Of a stretch of 64,000 nucleotides of DNA, positions 61,101 through 64,000 are shown one piece after another. This DNA is from Nocardia sp. SYP-A9097 (GTDB lineage Bacteria; Actinomycetota; Actinomycetes; Mycobacteriales; Mycobacteriaceae). The first letter of the stretch is position 1. Every line of letters begins with the position of its first letter. The stretch is from the NCBI RefSeq assembly GCF_009649815.1, contig NZ_WJIC01000002.1, positions 372,001 to 436,000 on the forward strand, in the 5' to 3' direction. The notes under the pieces were generated by a model. The model was not told where the DNA came from, did no database searches, and worked only from the letters and a program-made list of their open reading frames with translations. The translations under genes were made by a program, and so were the position numbers.

Positions 61101-64000
61101 CCAGTCCGGCCACGCTGCGCTTCTCGAAGACCTCGCGCGGGCTGAACAGGATGCCGCGCGCCTTGGCCCGCGACACCAGCTGGATCGACAGGATCGAGTC
61201 GCCGCCGAGCGCGAAGAACGAATCGTCCGCGCCGACCTGGTCGACCCCGAGCACCTCGGCGAAGACCTCGGCGATGGTGGCCTCGATATCGCTTACCGGA
61301 GCACGGAATTCGCGCGGGGCGAGCACCGGTTCGGGCAGGGCACGCCGATCCAGCTTGCCCGCCGGGGTCAGCGGAATCTGGTCCAGCACCGTAATGGCGG
61401 TGGGCACCATGTACTCCGGCAGACGCGCGGCGGCATGCTCGGTCAGCGCGGCGATATCGATGACGGCACCGGCGACGGGCAGCACATAGGCGGCCAGCAT
61501 GGTGGTGCCCACATCGGTTTTGTGGCCGATGGTGACCGCGAAGTCCACGGTCTCGTGTGCCATGAGCGCCGCGTCGATCTCGCCGAGTTCGATACGGAAG
61601 CCGCGCACCTTGACCTGGAAGTCATTACGGCCCACGTACTCCACGACCGGAGCGCCCTTGGCATCGCGCGTCCAGCGCACCACGTCACCGGTGCGGTACA
61701 GCCGCTGGCCGGGTTCCGCTCCACCTCCCTGCGCTTCGTACGGGTTGGCGACGAAGCGCTCCGCCGTCAGGCCCGGGCGGGCGTGGTAGCCGCGCGCCAA
61801 CTGGAGACCGGCCACGTACAGCTCACCCGCGACGCCCTCGGCGACCGGCTGCAAACGGTGGTCGAGCACCAGTGCCCGCATACCGCGCACCGGTCCACCG
61901 ATGACGACCTTGTCGCCGGGCGCGAGCGCATCGGAGATATTGGTGGCGATGGTGGCCTCGGTCGGACCGTAGGCATTGTGGAAGCGCCGCGGCCCATGCA
62001 CCCCGTTCTTGTTGGACACAGCCACCGACCACTTGGCCACCAGATCCGCGGAGACCGCCTCACCACCGGCGATGATGACCTCCATGCCCGCCAGCTGCGA
62101 CGGTTCCAGGGAGGCCAGCACGGACGGCGTGATGAGGCCGACGCTGACCCGCTCGCGAGCGATCAGCCCACCGAGTTCGTCGCCACCATAGGTGCCCGGC
62201 GGCACCACTACGAGCGTGCCACCCGCGCCGAGCGCCAGCAGCAGCTCCAGGATGGAGGCGTCGAACGACGGAGACGCGAAATGCAGTGCGCGCGAAGAGG
62301 AGTCGAGGCGGTAGCGCTCAACCTGTTCGCGGGCGAAGTTCGCCAGACCCGCGTGGGTGACGACGACACCCTTGGGCAGACCCGTCGAACCCGAGGTGTA
62401 GATGACGTAGGCGGCGTGCGCGGGCCGGATGACCCCCCACCGTTCGGCATCGGATACCGCCGCTGGCGAATGCGATCCGATCTCGGCGATGGTCAGCGGA
62501 TCGTCGAGGGAGATCCAGCCGGCCAGGCTCGCCACCGGCGGCAGCGCGTCCAGTTCGGTACTGCGGGTGATACCCAGTACCGCACCGGAATCGGAGATCA
62601 TGTGCGCGATGCGATCGGCCGGGTAGGCCGGATCGACGGGCACGAATGCCGCACCGGCCTTGGCGACCGCCCATACCGCGAGCACAGATTCGAAGGAGCG
62701 CGGAATGGCAACGGCCACCCGCATATCCGGTCCCGCACCGCGCTCGATGAGCATGCGCGCCAGTCGCGAGGACGCGGCATCCAGCTCCGCGTATCCGAGC
62801 ACCTGACCGTCGAAGACGACGGCCTCGCCGACCGGGTTGGCGGCCACGGCGGCGGCCATGATCTCGGGCAGCGTCCTGGGCTCGACCGCCGCACCGCCAT
62901 TGCGGGACAGCAGATCCGCGCGTTCGGCGGCGGACAACAGCTGCAGGTCGCCGACCGGCAGCTGCGGCCGCGCGGTGATCTGCTCCAGCAGGCGGGTGAA
63001 CCGCTGCGCGAACTTCTGCACCGTGGCGTCGTCGAACAGGTCACGGGCGTAGGCGAATTCGGCGTACATGCCCTCGCCCGCGGCACCGGCCTCGGTAATG
63101 GTCAGCGACAGATCGAATTTCGCGGTGTCGTTCTCGAATTCGACGGCGGCGACCCGCAATCCGGGCAGCTCGAAGGTGCTGTCCGGCAGGTTCTCGAAGG
63201 ACAGCACCACCTGGAACAGCGGGTGGCGGGCGGTGGAGCGCTCCGGGTTGAGCACCTCCACCAGTCGCTCGAACGGGATATCGGCGTGCGCGAAGGCACC
63301 CAGGTCGGCGTCCTTGGCGCGCGAGAGCAGTTGCGCGAAGGTCAGATCCGGGTCCACCTCGGTGCGCAGCACCAGGGTGTTGACGAACATGCCGATCACA
63401 TTGTCGAGTTCGGCCTCACCGCGACCGGCGATGGGCGTACCGATGGCAATGTCCGCGGTGCCCGACAGGCGCGACAGGAACACCGCGAGCGCGGCATGAA
63501 CGACCATGAACATGGTGGCGTTCTGCTCACGTGCGATGGCCTGCAGACCGCGGTGCAGCCCGGCCCCGATCGGGAAGTGCACCTTGCCGCCGCGGAACGA
63601 CTGCGTGTTGGGGCGCGGGCGATCCGAGGGCAGGTTGAGCTCGTCCGGCAGGTCCGCGAGGGTGGTCCGCCAGTAGTCGGCCTGTCCGGAGATGAGGCTC
63701 TCGGGATCCTGTTCGGAGCCGAGGATCGCGCGCTGCCAGATCGAGTAGTCGGCGTACTGCACGGGCATGGGAGCCCAGCCCGGCTGTACCCCGGCGGCGC
63801 GGGACGCGTACGCGATCATCACATCGCGGGTGAGCGGGCCCATGGACCAGCCGTCCGCGCTGATGTGGTGGGCGACGAAGACGAGCACATGCTCGATGAC
63901 CGGCTTGGGCGGTGCCACCGGGACCGGGCTCAGTGCGCTGGCGGCGTGTGCGCCGACCGCGCGCAGGGTCGCGGCCGCGAAGGCATCGGCCACATCCAGC
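57427..64000 (-). CDS. Non-ribosomal peptide synthetase, C-terminal part (C-A-T-E-C-decayed A), partial
   Basis: About 2190 residues of a larger synthetase whose start lies beyond the right edge. In order: condensation domain (HHISADGWS near 63850; ends about 62950); adenylation domain with YTSGSTGLPKG (about 62395), NAYGPTE, and GKLDRRALP (about 61350); carrier domain with GGDSILS (about 61190); epimerisation domain with HHFVVDGVSWRIL (about 60600) and FNYLGRV; second condensation domain with HHILVDGWS (about 59110); then a ~250-residue remnant with only the first adenylation motifs (YHVLDRRSSQLARLLIDRG). No thioesterase, reductase or carrier ends the protein. The specificity pocket reads D-A-L-L-I-A-A-I-A-K (by eye), closest to Phe-type codes with three changes; the E domain predicts a D-residue. 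Confidence 0.93.
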   Translation of the reverse strand, partial: LDVADAFAAATLRAVGAHAASALSPVPVAPPKPVIEHVLVFVAHHISADGWSMGPLTRDVMIAYASRAAGVQPGWAPMPVQYADYSIWQRAILGSEQDPESLISGQADYWRTTLADLPDELNLPSDRPRPNTQSFRGGKVHFPIGAGLHRGLQAIAREQNATMFMVVHAALAVFLSRLSGTADIAIGTPIAGRGEAELDNVIGMFVNTLVLRTEVDPDLTFAQLLSRAKDADLGAFAHADIPFERLVEVLNPERSTARHPLFQVVLSFENLPDSTFELPGLRVAAVEFENDTAKFDLSLTITEAGAAGEGMYAEFAYARDLFDDATVQKFAQRFTRLLEQITARPQLPVGDLQLLSAAERADLLSRNGGAAVEPRTLPEIMAAAVAANPVGEAVVFDGQVLGYAELDAASSRLARMLIERGAGPDMRVAVAIPRSFESVLAVWAVAKAGAAFVPVDPAYPADRIAHMISDSGAVLGITRSTELDALPPVASLAGWISLDDPLTIAEIGSHSPAAVSDAERWGVIRPAHAAYVIYTSGSTGLPKGVVVTHAGLANFAREQVERYRLDSSSRALHFASPSFDASILELLLALGAGGTLVVVPPGTYGGDELGGLIARERVSVGLITPSVLASLEPSQLAGMEVIIAGGEAVSADLVAKWSVAVSNKNGVHGPRRFHNAYGPTEATIATNISDALAPGDKVVIGGPVRGMRALVLDHRLQPVAEGVAGELYVAGLQLARGYHARPGLTAERFVANPYEAQGGGAEPGQRLYRTGDVVRWTRDAKGAPVVEYVGRNDFQVKVRGFRIELGEIDAALMAHETVDFAVTIGHKTDVGTTMLAAYVLPVAGAVIDIAALTEHAAARLPEYMVPTAITVLDQIPLTPAGKLDRRALPEPVLAPREFRAPVSDIEATIAEVFAEVLGVDQVGADDSFFALGGDSILSIQLVSRAKARGILFSPREVFEKRSVAGLAEIAVLGGDNEQQRLAELPGGGVGDIPLTPIMTAILSSGSTYQRFSQSMALRLPDNIDRSILVGTLSAVFDHHDVLRSRLRGSEAAGWEFEALPRGGVDVDALVHRVEVAADITDAELSRVASAQLDTALGKLDPANAAMIQFVWFAFGAGRPDVLLVAAHHFVVDGVSWRILIPDFAVAWSQLAFGQPVALPANGTSMRRWAHALVDAASAPERVAELPFWQGVVGTADPLLGARDFDPAVDTFATVERVEVTVPAAVTDAVLTSIPGRYRGGVNDGLLSALAMAVARWRGDGSDAALIKLEGHGREEEVVAGSDISRTVGWFTSAYPVRLDLAGADLDDAFAGGKALGDIVKSVKEQLLAVPDKGLGFGLLRYLNDETAPQLRSVGQISFNYLGRVSTGEVPEQLSELGWVPVADLGQLDADMDLDMPANATLDINAIVTDGEDGPQLGAAFAFPTGLLSRERVQEFADLFVAALTALAEHAKRPDAGGYTPSDMALVKVTQSDIEGWERAYPAMTEVWPLSPLQSGLLFQALISQSRQAVDVYTMQAVLDLHGVVDTERLHAAAQAIVDRYPSLRTAFVTDAAGQAHQVVLDRVEAPWSIVDLTDLPEAERVSRMRELIDADRGRHFDMAAAPLMRFTLFRTAAEQWNLVITTHHILVDGWSMPLLMRDLLVLYAVRGDLSALPRAVSYRNYLAWLAGRNRQESLQAWTRALTGVSEPTQLAPAGRADEQYEIGRHVLDIDAERTRQLSKRAAELSVTVNTLVQTAWAILIGRLTGRGDVVFGATVSGRPADLAGVESMVGLFINTVPVRIRIDDRLSIGGLLERVQVEQADLLDHHHIGLTEIQQIAGAGAEFDTLVVFESYPVDKDAIAAASSIDGMSVAGVGMNDDTHYPMTLVVMANETIEISMRYLDTRFTADEVETLAARLNRVLDALLGEPSSLVGDIDILDATERARILAESSVTQADSAAEPARVGARTVANVLAEVVEEDPQAPALLDNGQELAYHVLDRRSSQLARLLIDRGAGPGDIVAVALPRSVDAVVAVWAIQKAGAATLFADGLSFGDILAAGANFGIAQEPAASSVRWLVPSDPQVQADLTSRPAHPVTYTDRVRPLAESDPAFVYRNTTGTWATLTQSESLDRATALRTENDIDYESTTFTLATTGLPAVDEFLTSATAGALSVLPTEDLTADLEEGEVTHWFATVGDPTDDAPEEVRIITVP

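Noticed and set aside
1..64000. CRISPR arrays, rRNA and tRNA genes
   Set aside because: No array of regularly spaced direct repeats and no rRNA or tRNA signature was seen on reading the window.

Overview
The window is high-GC DNA with densely packed genes, frequent GTG/TTG starts and ATGA overlaps. Its content (succinyl-CoA synthetase next to a DUF5336 34-kDa-antigen homologue, UvrD1-like helicase, AroQ-delta chorismate mutase, encapsulin/DyP peroxidase, large NRPS) points to a mycolic-acid actinobacterium, most probably Nocardia. From memory, the gene order DUF5336 - sucD - sucC - M23 peptidase - uvrD1 - chorismate mutase - pgi - Fpg/Nei-like glycosylase matches the Rv0954-Rv0944 block of Mycobacterium tuberculosis. 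Here about 20 kb of lineage-specific genes separate pgi from the glycosylase.

Layout. 1-11 kb: conserved core (sucCD, M23 peptidase, pcrA/uvrD1, chorismate mutase, succinate-semialdehyde dehydrogenase, pgi). 11-26 kb: regulators and catabolic or lipid genes: a LuxR-type ATPase regulator, a frameshifted FAD oxidoreductase, a TIGR01777 epimerase, an AidB-like acyl-CoA dehydrogenase with its TetR and a divergent crotonase, an HXXXD acyltransferase-like protein, a flavin split-barrel protein, DUF4184, a secreted alpha/beta hydrolase, a MocR regulator and DUF2630. 26.4-31.3 kb: a roughly 4.9-kb island bounded by 22-bp direct repeats. It holds the C-terminal relic of a tyrosine integrase, the N-terminal relic of a serine recombinase, small membrane and stress proteins (CsbD, DUF6131, coiled-coil), a YbaB-like protein and an XRE regulator. 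It sits exactly on the start codon of a carboxylesterase gene. 31-37 kb: esterase, glycosylase, ArsR/SDR pair, cobF, thyA-folA. 37-40.5 kb: cupin, DyP peroxidase with a terminal cargo peptide, encapsulin shell, PH-like protein, Nudix. 40.5-45 kb: DHA2 exporter and a two-domain TerD-family protein. 44-52 kb: TetR, permease, two DUF1989 proteins, a carboxyltransferase-only urea-carboxylase-like protein and allophanate hydrolase, which looks like a guanidine/urea-derivative assimilation operon lacking its biotin carboxylase and biotin carrier parts. 52-57.4 kb: methyltransferase, MarR/SGNH hydrolase pair, ABC exporter, VapBC. 57.4-64 kb: the 3' end of a large NRPS (C-A-T-E-C, then a decayed adenylation remnant), running off the window.

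The most unusual parts are the decayed island that cut an esterase off from its ancestral upstream DNA, the split carboxylase operon, and the NRPS terminus. All functions are inferred from reading the sequence; no database search was run.
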